From Actinomycetales bacterium (GTDB taxonomy: Bacteria > Actinomycetota > Actinomycetes > Actinomycetales > Dermatophilaceae): a stretch of DNA of 64,000 nt. The notes below the pieces were generated by a model. The model was not told the DNA's origin and did no database searches. It worked only from the letters and a program-made list of their open reading frames with translations. The stretch is from assembly GCA_016715285.1 (NCBI GenBank), contig JADKAO010000002.1, positions 248,001 through 312,000 on the forward strand. Reading direction: 5' to 3'. The position numbers and the translations under genes are program-made. This document shows, piece after piece, positions 36,023-44,853 of the stretch (position 1 is its first letter; the number at the start of each line of letters is the position of its first letter).

Positions 36023-36046
36023 TTGTGTGCTGTGCGCATCCTCTCC

Positions 36047-39000
36047 TTACGGAGTGACGGTGCCAATCAGAACGACGCCGGTGCCGAGGACGGCACCCGC
36101 GGAGGAGCGAACCGTCATCAGGCCCGAGAGCTGACGACCAGCCTCGGCCGGCATCAACGCGGTCACCGTGCCGGAAATGGTCGTGCTCTGACCAAGGGCC
36201 AGCGCCACCGGACCCGACGTCACGGTCAGTGAGCCGAACGCTGGTGAGAAGACCGCATCCCGGTAGTCGTAGGTGGTTCCGCCAGCCGCCACGGTGTAAC
36301 CGTCGACTTCGACCGTGTAGGTGCCCGGTGCCGGGTTGGTGATGGTGACTGCCTCTTCAGAGTCACCGTCGGCCTGCTGCGCGACGATGGCGCCGGCGGC
36401 GTTGCGGACGTACAGATCGAGGTCAGCGCCCTTGTCGCTCGTGTTGCCGATCGACACCATGAGCTTCGCCGTGCCTGGCGGGACGACGACCTGGTAAGTC
36501 TGGAGGTCACCTTGGTTGATCGTCGGCTTGAGCACCTTCGTGCTGGCCAACGGGCCGCCCTCTCCCTGGACCGTAACGGGCGCCAGGTTGTTGGTGACGG
36601 TCCACTGAACCGGCGTCGCAACGCTCGTCTGGACGGTAGCCAAGGAGACCTCAGCAGGAGACACGGTGACGCCCTGGATGGACGCGGTCAATGCGTACGG
36701 GTTGACCAACAGCGGGCTGGTGCGACGCGACTCGACCTCGATCTCCCAGATCCCCGGGAGAGGGTTGGCATAGGAGCGTGAGTTCGGGTTGCAGACAGCC
36801 GGGTTGCTGAAGTTCGTGTAGCACTGCAGCGACGAGGTCGACTCGACGGGGACACCGTAGGGGCTGAACGCGATGAACCGCGTCTGGCTCCCGGCAGCCA
36901 CACCGTCAAGGTTGACCTGCAGAGCCTTCGTGCCCGGGGGCACCGTGACGAACATGCTCTGCGTACGGTTGCGCTCGACCGTGCTTGACTGCGACACGGC
37001 ATACGTGGGCGCCTTGGGCATGGTCGACTCCACCACGACCGCCATGAAGCGGGCGTCGACAAGCGCGGTGTCCTTGGCGTCGATCTGGACGATCGCGCTG
37101 TGGACCCCGAGGGACTCAGGGTGAGCGCGCAGCGTGATCTTCTGCGGCTTGTTGAGACCCAGGTTGAGGGTTTCGGTCGACTCGAAGGTGCCGCTATTGG
37201 CACCCACGATGCGCACCTTGTGCTGGATGTTGCCGGCAGGGCCGCTCGTCCGGGTCACGGTGACCTGGTACGGGGTGGTCTTGCCGAGGATGGCGCCCCC
37301 ACCTTCCTGCGGGCAGTCGTTGTAGAGGCCCGTGCCCTGGTTGGGCGGGGTGAGGTATGCCGAGATGGCGGTGCACACCGGGGCGGTCACGACGTAGTCG
37401 CGCACCTGCGGATTGGTCTTGAGCAGGGCCCAAGCGCCGGGGATATTGGCTTGCCCGTTGCCCTGCGCGTAGACCTGCACGTCCTTGATCAGCACCGCGG
37501 AGGAGTACATGCTCTCGCGCAGCTGCTTGGACGTCGGCCGCCAGCCATTGGCCTTGGCCGCCGAGAGCAGCAGCGCGCCGCCACCGGTCGTCTGCGGCGC
37601 CGCCATCGACGTGCCGTTGAACATCGCGTAACCGACGGGCAACTTGTAGCCCACCTCGGCGACATCGGTCTGGGCCTGCCACAACGGAACGGACGAGATC
37701 GCCGAACCCGGCGCCGAGATGTTCGGCTTGAAACCGCCGTCTTCACGCGGGCCGCGCGACGAGTAGTTGTGGAGGTTGAGCGCGGCGGAGACACCTGAGC
37801 CGTAGTTGGCGGCCCAGGTTTCCTTGGTGATCGACGAGGCAGCCGAGATCGAGCTGTCGGCGACTGACGGGTCACCGACGGTGTTGCGCCCCGGACCCGA
37901 GTTGCCGGCCGAGATGACGATCTGCACGCCGTATTTGTCAATGAGGGTGTTGTAGAGGTCGGCGCGCGCGTTGTGTCCGTCGTTGAGGGCCGGGAGGCCA
38001 CCAATCGACAGGTTGACGATGTCGACCTTGCGGTTGAGGACGAGGTCGATCATGCCCTCGGTCAGCGCAACGGCAGTGCAACCGCCGGCGAAGACGCACG
38101 CACGTGAGGAGACAACCTTGGCGCCGGGAGCGCCACCGTTCATCGCGCCACCAAAGAGCGAGTGACCCGCGGCAATGCCCGCGACGTGCGAGCCGTGGGC
38201 GCCAGAGACAATGCCGATGTTGACGAAGGAGGCCGTACCAGGCAACCCATAGGGAGCGAGGCTAACGCCATCGCGGTACTCGACAACGAACGGCATCCGT
38301 TCAACCAGCGGGGTGGCCGGGTTGTCCGTGCCGAAGTAGCCGAACTGACGGTTCTCGACGAACGGACGCATCTTCTCGGAGGCCTCGAAGACCTTGTTGT
38401 CGTTGATGTCGACCCAGATGTCGTGTGTGTCCGCGGAATAGAGCACCCCCCACCGGTCGGAGGTGTCACCGTCACGGTTGACGTCGCCGCCGAGTTCGCT
38501 GCCCGTGCCACCAGTGGCACTCTCAGAGAACCGGTTGATGAAGAGGTTGGTGGCGCCCGCAGGCAAAGTCCACGTGGACCCGGCATACGAGAGGGTGCTC
38601 GCGCCCGCAGGGATCCCCGTCAACATGGGCCGCCAGGTCAGGTCGCCGTCGACGATCGGGTCCGTTGCCGTCACCCAGTCCACGATCTTGGGCTCGCCCG
38701 TCGTCGTCGTCTGCAGCGCCGGATGGTCGAGAGCCACACCCGAGTCGAGGACGCCGATGGTGATGCCGCGGCCGTCATACGTCGGGTTGGCTTGACGGAA
38801 AGCAACCGAACCGATGTCACGCGTCGGCATATAGGGGTTGTCGTCAGGCGTCGTGGCGCTCGGGCCGGGGCCCGCGTCTGCGCTGGCGCCAGGGGCCATG
38901 TCGGGGGCTTCGGCCCGCGGGTCCGGCAGTGGGATGAGCTCGTTGAGGTCGACCGAGATCACGTCACCATTGGCAGCGACCTTCTCGACCGATGCCGTGG

Positions 39001-39397
39001 GGACGGTCGCCCGGACGTAGCCGATCTCGTCGACGACCTTGCCGACGGAGCCGCCCGCTGCCTTGACAGCTGCAATCGTCGTAGCCGTCGTCCCCTGGTT
39101 CGTCGCCATGATGAGGGTGACCGTCTTGTCACCCTTGGCACGCGCCTGCGTCAACAGAGCCCGGTCCTTCTCACCAAGTTTGTCGTTCTTGTTTCCTGGG
39201 TTTCCCCTAGCGGGTCCGGTTTGTTTGTCGGCTTTCACCGGCTTGCTCACACTCGGCTGGGTGTCGCCTGGATCATCGGTGGCCATGGCGGCGGATGCGC
39301 CGCTCCAGGCGAGACCGGCGGTCACCAGGGCAATCAAGCCCGAGCGTGCGGCATTTCGTAGGGCCACAGTGGTGCCTTCCTTGACTTTGTGGGTCAT
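36047..39397 (-). CDS. Secreted S8 (subtilisin-like) serine peptidase with C-terminal PPC-type domain
   Basis: The 1116-residue protein has a signal peptide (hydrophobic core LIALVTAGLAWSGASAAMA), a propeptide-like region, and the catalytic triad: Asp in ITIGVLDSGVALDHPAL (about residue 218), His in GAHGSHVAGIAAGHS (about 400) and Ser in MFNGTSMAAPQTTGGGALLL (about 596). There is a large insert between Asp and His. The C-terminal region contains beta domains, including a PPC-type segment (QTYQVVVPPGTAKLMVSIGN ... ADLDLYVRNAAGAIVAQ ... GTYTVEVDGY). It resembles tripeptidyl-peptidase-like subtilases. Start 39397 is chosen because it precedes the signal peptide directly. Confidence 0.93.
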   Translation of the reverse strand: MTHKVKEGTTVALRNAARSGLIALVTAGLAWSGASAAMATDDPGDTQPSVSKPVKADKQTGPARGNPGNKNDKLGEKDRALLTQARAKGDKTVTLIMATNQGTTATTIAAVKAAGGSVGKVVDEIGYVRATVPTASVEKVAANGDVISVDLNELIPLPDPRAEAPDMAPGASADAGPGPSATTPDDNPYMPTRDIGSVAFRQANPTYDGRGITIGVLDSGVALDHPALQTTTTGEPKIVDWVTATDPIVDGDLTWRPMLTGIPAGASTLSYAGSTWTLPAGATNLFINRFSESATGGTGSELGGDVNRDGDTSDRWGVLYSADTHDIWVDINDNKVFEASEKMRPFVENRQFGYFGTDNPATPLVERMPFVVEYRDGVSLAPYGLPGTASFVNIGIVSGAHGSHVAGIAAGHSLFGGAMNGGAPGAKVVSSRACVFAGGCTAVALTEGMIDLVLNRKVDIVNLSIGGLPALNDGHNARADLYNTLIDKYGVQIVISAGNSGPGRNTVGDPSVADSSISAASSITKETWAANYGSGVSAALNLHNYSSRGPREDGGFKPNISAPGSAISSVPLWQAQTDVAEVGYKLPVGYAMFNGTSMAAPQTTGGGALLLSAAKANGWRPTSKQLRESMYSSAVLIKDVQVYAQGNGQANIPGAWALLKTNPQVRDYVVTAPVCTAISAYLTPPNQGTGLYNDCPQEGGGAILGKTTPYQVTVTRTSGPAGNIQHKVRIVGANSGTFESTETLNLGLNKPQKITLRAHPESLGVHSAIVQIDAKDTALVDARFMAVVVESTMPKAPTYAVSQSSTVERNRTQSMFVTVPPGTKALQVNLDGVAAGSQTRFIAFSPYGVPVESTSSLQCYTNFSNPAVCNPNSRSYANPLPGIWEIEVESRRTSPLLVNPYALTASIQGVTVSPAEVSLATVQTSVATPVQWTVTNNLAPVTVQGEGGPLASTKVLKPTINQGDLQTYQVVVPPGTAKLMVSIGNTSDKGADLDLYVRNAAGAIVAQQADGDSEEAVTITNPAPGTYTVEVDGYTVAAGGTTYDYRDAVFSPAFGSLTVTSGPVALALGQSTTISGTVTALMPAEAGRQLSGLMTVRSSAGAVLGTGVVLIGTVTP

Positions 39398-39857
39398 CCA
39401 GCGGTGGGGGGACCGCTGCACTGCGCGCGGCGGGCTGGGATACAGCCGGGGGGAGATCTCGGAGGAGGACCGGCGTGCAGTCCTGGAAGTGTCACCCCAC
39501 ACCCCGTGAGCACGAGCACTCGGGCAGAGAATTTTGCGAAGACTTGACCCTTTGCCAGGCCTTTCTTTGCGATGTGCGGACCAATTCCCACGGTCTTCCG
39601 GTCAATCCAGCAGCCAGGGCCCCCGCACGGCAAGACCCCGGCGGCGGGGAATGCGCGGGGCTGCGCGGCGTGCGCGGCTGCCAGCTCGGGGCTGCGCGGC
39701 GTGCGCGGCTGCCAGCTCGGGGCTGCGCGGGGGCCGGCGGCGGCGTCCGCGGGGGGCCGGGGCACACGGCATACCCCTGAGTCGTGTGCAGTTTGGGAGC
39801 TATTCACCTGGCTTCCCTAGACTGGACATAGGCCCCTAAGCCATCAAGGAGCTGGTC
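39398..39857. other. Divergent gap with a 31-bp GC-rich tandem repeat
   Basis: The gap between the subtilase and fascin-like genes holds two full copies and a partial third copy (39657-39687, 39688-39718, 39719-39730) of a 31-bp unit beginning GGGGCTGCGCGGCGTGCGCG. Several chance frames cross it on both strands. Promoters for both flanking genes must lie here, but I recognise no clear boxes. Confidence 0.6.
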
Positions 39858-41006
39858 ATGTACGGCCGTATCCAAGCCACTGTCAATGGGTATTTCGTGA
39901 GCTTGGCGGCGCCAGCTCACCTCAACCTGACGGCCTCCCGAGCGGAATCCGACGGGCTCGGGCCGGAGCACACCTTTGAGATCATCGAGCTCGGGGGTGA
40001 CCGCATCGCCCTCACGTCGCAGGCGTCGGGCATGTTTGTCCGCGTCGAAGATGCGGCAGAGTCACCGCTCGCGTGCGACCGCGCCGAGGCGGGTGAGTGG
40101 GAGACCTTCCAGCTGCACGACCTGGGCAACACGCACTTTGCGCTGCAGGCCGCCAACGGCAAGTTCGTCAGCGCGCAGGAGGCGAAGGCCGGGCTGCTCA
40201 TCGCCAACCGGGACACGATCGGGCCGCGGGAGACCTTCCGCATGGTGCGCCTCTACCCAGACGACGGCCTGATCCACGAGTTGGAGTTCGCTGTCACGAT
40301 GGGCGGGGACGACCTGCGCGGTGGACGCGACAATATCGACCTCATGCTCATCACCGACGACCTCGTCTCGCGGCACTACGGCAATATCAACCGCGGCGAG
40401 CGCTGGGCGCCAGACACCTTGCCGCGGGCCTACGTCGTGCTCGACCCTCCCGTCGCGCTTGAGTCGATTACCGAACTCGACCTCACAGCAACCGTGACCG
40501 GCGGCATCGACGGCGACCATATCGACATCGACTCGATCGTCATCACGGGTCGGGGCGGCAACGGCGTGTGGCCGGTCGCGACCGTCGGGCCGGTGCGCTT
40601 TACCGGCACCTATCGGCGGGTCACGATCCCCGTCGGGCACCCGACCTTGTTGCTCACCATCGCGACCAAGGACGACGACCTGCGCGGCGGCAACGACAAC
40701 CTCGACATCATCGTCCGGCGCCGGGCCGGACGCGACCTCACCTTCCGCAACGTCAATGCCGGTATGCGGTGGGCCGACGGGTCCCGCCACCTGGTCACCT
40801 TGGATTTGCCGGACGACACCACGGCCGAGGACCTGCGCGAACTCGTCCTGCGAGCCCGCGTGTCCGGTGGATGGAATGGCGACAACTGGACGATGGATTC
40901 GTTGGAGGGTCGGCTCCGGATAGCCGGGGAGGACACGCTGCTGTTCGAGCACGGTTATGAACGCTTCCGCGGCAGCGACCGCGACCTGGTCATCCCGCGA
41001 GGCTGA
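39858..41006 (+). CDS. Fascin-like beta-trefoil protein with two similar C-terminal beta domains
   Basis: The 382-residue protein lacks a signal peptide. Residues 1-130 look like a fascin-type beta-trefoil: GYFVSLAAPAHLNLTAS, TFEIIELGGDRIALTSQASGMFVRVED, HFALQAANGKFVSAQEAKAGLLIANRDTIGPRETFRMV. Two related regions of about 100 residues follow, each with GGDDLRGGRDNIDL / KDDDLRGGNDNLDI and NINRGERW / NVNAGMRW. They imply an internal duplication of a small beta-sandwich seen in hydrolase-associated and lectin-like proteins. AAGGAG precedes the ATG by eight bases. A carbohydrate- or surface-binding role is possible but unproven. Confidence 0.75.
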   Translation: MYGRIQATVNGYFVSLAAPAHLNLTASRAESDGLGPEHTFEIIELGGDRIALTSQASGMFVRVEDAAESPLACDRAEAGEWETFQLHDLGNTHFALQAANGKFVSAQEAKAGLLIANRDTIGPRETFRMVRLYPDDGLIHELEFAVTMGGDDLRGGRDNIDLMLITDDLVSRHYGNINRGERWAPDTLPRAYVVLDPPVALESITELDLTATVTGGIDGDHIDIDSIVITGRGGNGVWPVATVGPVRFTGTYRRVTIPVGHPTLLLTIATKDDDLRGGNDNLDIIVRRRAGRDLTFRNVNAGMRWADGSRHLVTLDLPDDTTAEDLRELVLRARVSGGWNGDNWTMDSLEGRLRIAGEDTLLFEHGYERFRGSDRDLVIPRG

Positions 41007-41070
41007 CGCCCGGCCCGGCTCGTCTGCGCGAGCTGAGTGAACGGTCAGGAGCTGCGCACAGACGGGTCGC

Positions 41071-41493
41071 TCACACGCCTAGCGCGTCGGCTCCCTCTCG
41101 AGAAGCCTCGCGCACAAAGGCCGCACACCGCGCCTCTTCCTCCGCCTCGCCGATGACACGGGCCGCGCGCGCCAGCGCCGCCACCGCTCGCAAGAACCCG
41201 CGGTTGGGCTCGTGCGCCCACGGGATCGGGCCCTGCCCACGCCAGCCCGCACGCCGCAGCGCATCCAGCCCGCGGTGATAGCCCGTCCGGGCAAATGCGT
41301 ATGCCGTGACCGGCGCGTTCGCGTCCAGCGCGGCTTCCGCGAGCATCGCCCACACCAACGACGACGCGGGGTATGCCGTGGCCACCTCCTCAAGGCGAGC
41401 ACCCGGCATACCAGCTGGGTCGAGTCCTCCGACTGTGACCGCAGGGTCCTCCGGAAGGCGAGTAGCGGGGATGCCGAGCAGGCTGTCAGTCAT
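41071..41493 (-). CDS. DUF3151 domain-containing protein
   Basis: The 140-residue protein shows the DUF3151 signature: LLGIPATRLPEDPA, YPASSLVWAMLAEAALDANAPVTAYAFARTGYHRGLDALRRAGWRGQGPIPWAHEPNRGFLRAVAALARAARVIGE. It appears to be an all-helical, TPR-like fold. Members are usually found next to fba and purA in actinobacteria, as here. Function is unknown. Confidence 0.9.
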   Translation of the reverse strand: MTDSLLGIPATRLPEDPAVTVGGLDPAGMPGARLEEVATAYPASSLVWAMLAEAALDANAPVTAYAFARTGYHRGLDALRRAGWRGQGPIPWAHEPNRGFLRAVAALARAARVIGEAEEEARCAAFVREASREGADALGV

Positions 41494-41512
41494 GGGGTCG
41501 ATCGTACGGGCC

Positions 41513-41584
41513 GGGCGTGCCGGACTTGCCGGGCGTGCCGAGCTTGTCGGGCGTGCCGAGCTTGTCGGGCGTGCCGGGCTTGTC
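41513..41584. repeat. 18-bp tandem repeat, four copies
   Basis: Four consecutive 18-bp units of GGGCGTGCCGAGCTTGTC, with one or two changes in the outer copies, lie just upstream of the DUF3151 start and next to the aldolase terminator. This is a simple minisatellite. Confidence 0.85.
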
Positions 41585-41593
41585 GGGCGGGAA

Positions 41594-41629
41594 GCGGCCC
41601 CGCCACCTTCGGAAAGGTGACGGGGCCGC
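41594..41629 (-). terminator. Terminator hairpin after fbaA
   Basis: Arms 41594-41609 and 41614-41629 form a 16-bp stem with one mismatch and a four-base loop, about 60 bases past the aldolase stop. No strong T-tract follows, as is common in high-GC genomes. Confidence 0.75.
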
Positions 41630-41686
41630 GACGTATGCCGTGTGCGCTGCGCCGGTGCTGGCGCCGACGGAGCGGGTCAGATCAGG

Positions 41687-42715
41687 TCAGCGAGAGGTGC
41701 CCGCCGAGCGCAGGTCCTGGCAAGCCTGGACGACGCGAGCCGCCATGGCCGCCTCGGCTTCCTTGCCCCATGCGCGCGGGTCGTACTTCTTCTTGTTGCC
41801 GACCTCGCCGTCGACCTTGAGGACGCCGTCGTAGTTCTGGTACATCCAGGTGGCGACCGGACGGGTGTAGGCGTACTGCGTGTCGGTGTCGACGTTCATC
41901 TTGATGACGCCGTAGTCCACCGCGTCCGCGATCTCCTGCGGGAGCGAGCCCGAGCCGCCGTGGAAGACGAGGTCGAGCGGCTTGGAGCCAGCAGCGAGGC
42001 CCTTGGCCGCGACGATGGCCTCCTGGCACTCCTTGAGGATCTCGGGGCGCAGCTTGACGTTGCCCGGCTTGTAGACACCGTGGACGTTGCCGAAGGTGAG
42101 GGCGGCCATGTAGCGGCCGTTTTCGCCCAACCCGAGGGCCTCGACGGTCGCGAGGGCGTCTTCGGGGGTGGTGTAGAGCTGCTCGTTGATCTCGTTGGCA
42201 ACGCCGTCTTCTTCGCCACCGACGACGCCGATCTCGACCTCGAGGATGATCTTGGCGGCGCGGGCGAGGGCCAGGAGTTCCTTGGCGATCTCGAGGTTTT
42301 CGGTCAGCGGCACGGCCGAGCCGTCCCACATGTGCGACTGGAAGATCGGGAGGCCGGTGCGCGCAACCTGCTCCGCCGAGGCAGCGATGAGCGGGCGGAC
42401 AAAGCCGTCGAGCTTGTCCTTGGGGCAGTGGTCGGTGTGGAGCGCGATGTTGACGTCGTAGCGCTTGGCGACCTCAGCCGCGAAGGCAGCGAGCGCGAGG
42501 GAGCCGGTCACCATGTGCTTGATGTTGGAACCCGATGCGAACTCGGCGCCACCGGTCGACACCTGGATGATGCCGTCAGAGCCAGCGTCAGCAAAGCCAC
42601 GGATGGCCGCGTTGATGGTTTGGCTCGAGGTGATGTTGATCGCGGGGTACGCGAAGGAGCCGGCCTTCGCGCGGTCGAGCATGTCGGCGTAGACCTCGGG
42701 TGTTGCGATGGGCAT
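41687..42715 (-). CDS. fbaA: Class II fructose-bisphosphate aldolase
   Basis: The zinc-dependent aldolase cleaves fructose 1,6-bisphosphate in glycolysis. The 342-residue protein starts MPIATPEVYADMLDRAKAGSFAYPAINITSSQ and includes the zinc motif ALHTDHCPKDKLDGF, SHMWDGSAVPLTENL, EVEIGVVGGEEDGV, LTFGNVHGVYKPGNVKLRP, DLVFHGGSGS and GVIKMNVDTDTQYAYTRPV. ATG 42715 has a GAGGAG site; the upstream extension is not conserved. The length fits the class IIA family. Confidence 0.97.
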   Translation of the reverse strand: MPIATPEVYADMLDRAKAGSFAYPAINITSSQTINAAIRGFADAGSDGIIQVSTGGAEFASGSNIKHMVTGSLALAAFAAEVAKRYDVNIALHTDHCPKDKLDGFVRPLIAASAEQVARTGLPIFQSHMWDGSAVPLTENLEIAKELLALARAAKIILEVEIGVVGGEEDGVANEINEQLYTTPEDALATVEALGLGENGRYMAALTFGNVHGVYKPGNVKLRPEILKECQEAIVAAKGLAAGSKPLDLVFHGGSGSLPQEIADAVDYGVIKMNVDTDTQYAYTRPVATWMYQNYDGVLKVDGEVGNKKKYDPRAWGKEAEAAMAARVVQACQDLRSAGTSR

Positions 42716-42876
42716 GACTGCTGTCTCCTCAAGCGTCAGCGGACGGTTCAGAGACCATCCTTCCACTTAAGGCCGGGGGTCGCGGAAGGGACCGAAGTCC
42801 GCACAACGGACTTTGGTATGCCGTTCATCTCACGTTCACGCCCAGGTTGGCGCGCGACCGCGCCCCCGACGCGACC

Positions 42877-43602
42877 TCACGACCCGATGACGTGGAGCCG
42901 CTCCATGGTGGGCATCGTGGCGCTCATCACTTCTGACGGGCACGAGAGGTTGGCGATCATGCGGCTGCCGACCTTGGGCATGGCGCGGATCGCGATGATC
43001 GAACCCCACGTGGTTTTGGTGTCCTTGTTGGTGTACTTGACCAGGAGCGCGCCGAACTCGATCTTGTTGGTCTTGCCCATCCCGAGGTAGAGCGGCAGGG
43101 GTTCGGTGGTCGGCTTGAAGATCGCCTCGGGAGCGCGGGCCTTGAACTCCTTCTCAGCCGCGTCGATCTGAGCGTCTGTCTCGGCCTTGTCTGAGGTGGT
43201 GCCGCCGGCGAGCCGGTTCTGCTGGGTCGTGAGCTGGCAACCGTTGGCGTGCTTGAACTGGTTGACCCCGTCCTGGTCGAAGATCACGATGGTCCACGCG
43301 GAGTCCTGCTCGATCGACCAGACGGGCAGGCTGTCGAAGTCGGCGTCGGTGGTCAACGGCAGGTCGCGCAGGAGGCCGACCGTCTTGGAGGTCGTCGACG
43401 GCTTGGGTGCCGAGGTGGTAGTGCGGGGCGCACTCGACGTCGGGGCTGCTGTCGGGATGGGGGTGGTCTTCGGAGTCGCGTCTGTCGTGCTCGTTGCGAA
43501 CAGGCATCCCGAGAGCGTGGTCGCCGTGAGCATCGACACCGCGGCGAGGGCCAGCCTCCTGGACCCAGCTGACCGAGCGGAACGGCATACCGAAATCGTC
43601 AT
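42877..43602 (-). CDS. Secreted lipoprotein of unknown function
   Basis: The 241-residue product begins MTISVCRSARSAGSRRLALAAVSMLTATTLSGC, a lipoprotein signal with an LSGC lipobox. A Thr/Pro/Ser linker follows (TTDATPKTTPIPTAAPTSS), then a globular domain, including WSIEQDSAWTIVIFDQDGVNQFKHANGC, EPLPLYLGMGKTNKIEFGALLVKYTNKD and SIIAIRAMPKVGSRMIANLSCP. I do not recognise the domain. Start 43602 is favoured because it places the signal peptide at the N-terminus. Confidence 0.75.
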   Translation of the reverse strand: MTISVCRSARSAGSRRLALAAVSMLTATTLSGCLFATSTTDATPKTTPIPTAAPTSSAPRTTTSAPKPSTTSKTVGLLRDLPLTTDADFDSLPVWSIEQDSAWTIVIFDQDGVNQFKHANGCQLTTQQNRLAGGTTSDKAETDAQIDAAEKEFKARAPEAIFKPTTEPLPLYLGMGKTNKIEFGALLVKYTNKDTKTTWGSIIAIRAMPKVGSRMIANLSCPSEVMSATMPTMERLHVIGS

Positions 43603-43838
43603 GTGAAGCGTCTCCCCCGCCCGATGTCCGGGCATCTGGTCGGCCACCCGCCGACATCCCCATCGATCCTGCCAGGTTGAGCCCAGCGCCGCCTGAGCGC
43701 TCCTACTCAGGTTTGTGCGCTTACCGGCACGCAAGCGCAGCTGATTGTGGCATTGCTGTATTTCTTCGGAGTCGTAACGCTCCTTCACCGCATACCGGGG
43801 CTTCCTCGCCCACCCCGGGCCCGCTGGAAGGAGTCTTC

Positions 43839-44561
43839 ATGACCGTCCCCTCGCGCCGTCGCGCAAACCCGCGCGCGATGCGGCGAGCGCGCAGCGTCGT
43901 GGCCGCCCTCGCGCCGCTTATCCTCACGACCTCCCTCACCGCATGCGTGGTCAAGCAAGAAGTCGCACCCATTCCAGCGACCGGCGCGGTGACGCAGAAT
44001 CCCTCGGCCGCCCAGCCTGGATCCCTCGCCCCACCTGGGCCAGCCGCCCAGCCTGGGTCACCCGCCCAGCCTGGATCAAAGACGCCATCTGGATCCAAGG
44101 CGCCATCTGGATCAACCGCGACGAGTCGATCGACGGCCTCAAGCCAGCAGGTGACAACGGCTGTCGCGCAGACCTATTCGTCCCGGACACTGCGGATCAA
44201 TGGAAGCTATGACCTCCTCGACGTCGAAAGCCTCACCGCCGATGAGACCAAGACCGGCACCATCACGGCTTCCAAGGTTGTGACCTCAGGTGCCCCCGCG
44301 TCCTTCCACTGGGAGGACTGCGCAGGTGGCGAGGTCCAGGGCTATCTCGACCTGACGGCGACGCTCAACTCGGCCACCGGCGACATCACGGTCAGCGGCG
44401 CCGCTGGCTACTACGAGGGCAAGAGCTGCGGCGTGACCAACGACCGCGGGTGGCGGCCCATCAGTCTCACGATCCCCCGGGGTGGGTCCATGAACCGAAC
44501 GGTGACCATGGGGGACGCCAACGGGCACGTCCTCATCGACCTGAACCTGTACAACGAATGA
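43839..44561 (+). CDS. Lipoprotein A, paralogue of the 44854 gene
   Basis: The 240-residue protein starts at ATG 43839 (AAGGAG site) with a basic leader, a hydrophobic stretch (VVAALAPLILTTSLTAC) and an LTAC lipobox. A low-complexity linker of PGS/SGS repeats (AAQPGSPAQPGSKTPSGSK) leads to a C-terminal domain of about 130 residues (RTLRINGSYDLLDVE ... FHWEDCAGGEVQGYLDLTATLNSATGDITVSG ... YYEGKSCGVTNDRGWRPI). That domain also occurs in lipoprotein B. It contains two Cys that could form a disulphide. The role is unknown. Confidence 0.8.
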   Translation: MTVPSRRRANPRAMRRARSVVAALAPLILTTSLTACVVKQEVAPIPATGAVTQNPSAAQPGSLAPPGPAAQPGSPAQPGSKTPSGSKAPSGSTATSRSTASSQQVTTAVAQTYSSRTLRINGSYDLLDVESLTADETKTGTITASKVVTSGAPASFHWEDCAGGEVQGYLDLTATLNSATGDITVSGAAGYYEGKSCGVTNDRGWRPISLTIPRGGSMNRTVTMGDANGHVLIDLNLYNE

Positions 44562-44582
44562 GGCCTGCTGCTGACTGAAGAA

Positions 44583-44790
44583 CGATGCGCGCTGGTCGTA
44601 GACGTGGCGACGCACGCCCCCCCCCCCCCACGCTGCATCCGCCACGGCTCGCCTCCGCGGGGCAAGTCGGTGGTCTCGATCGGCTGGGAGCCGAGCCCGT
44701 TGTCCATCTCCATGAGAGGTATGCCGTGCGCCTGGCCCTCGCTCTCGGCGTCGTCCCTCGTCTCGCCGGGTGGTATTTCGTCCGACCCTG
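44583..44790 (-). pseudogene. Decayed fragment of a SpoU/TrmH-type methyltransferase gene
   Basis: On the minus strand this region matches the 3' part of the intact SpoU gene at 45988-46722. GCGCTGGTCGTAGAC and GTGGTCTCGATCGGCTGGGA occur in both, as does the GGTATGCCGTGCGC context. The catalytic stretch between them has been deleted, and a run of 13 C (44617-44629) interrupts the rest. It lies directly 3' of lipoprotein A, just as the intact gene lies 3' of lipoprotein B, so it is the relic of a tandem duplication. Confidence 0.82.
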
Positions 44791-44853
44791 GGTACTCCTC
44801 CACGGCATACCAAGGTCTTCTCTCCCTCCCCGGAGACGCCCTAAGGAGTCACC

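Noticed and set aside
39473..39839. Several overlapping frames upstream of the fascin-like gene
   Set aside because: They cross the 31-bp tandem repeat and consist of Ala/Arg/Gly repeats on both strands, with no start signals or domains.
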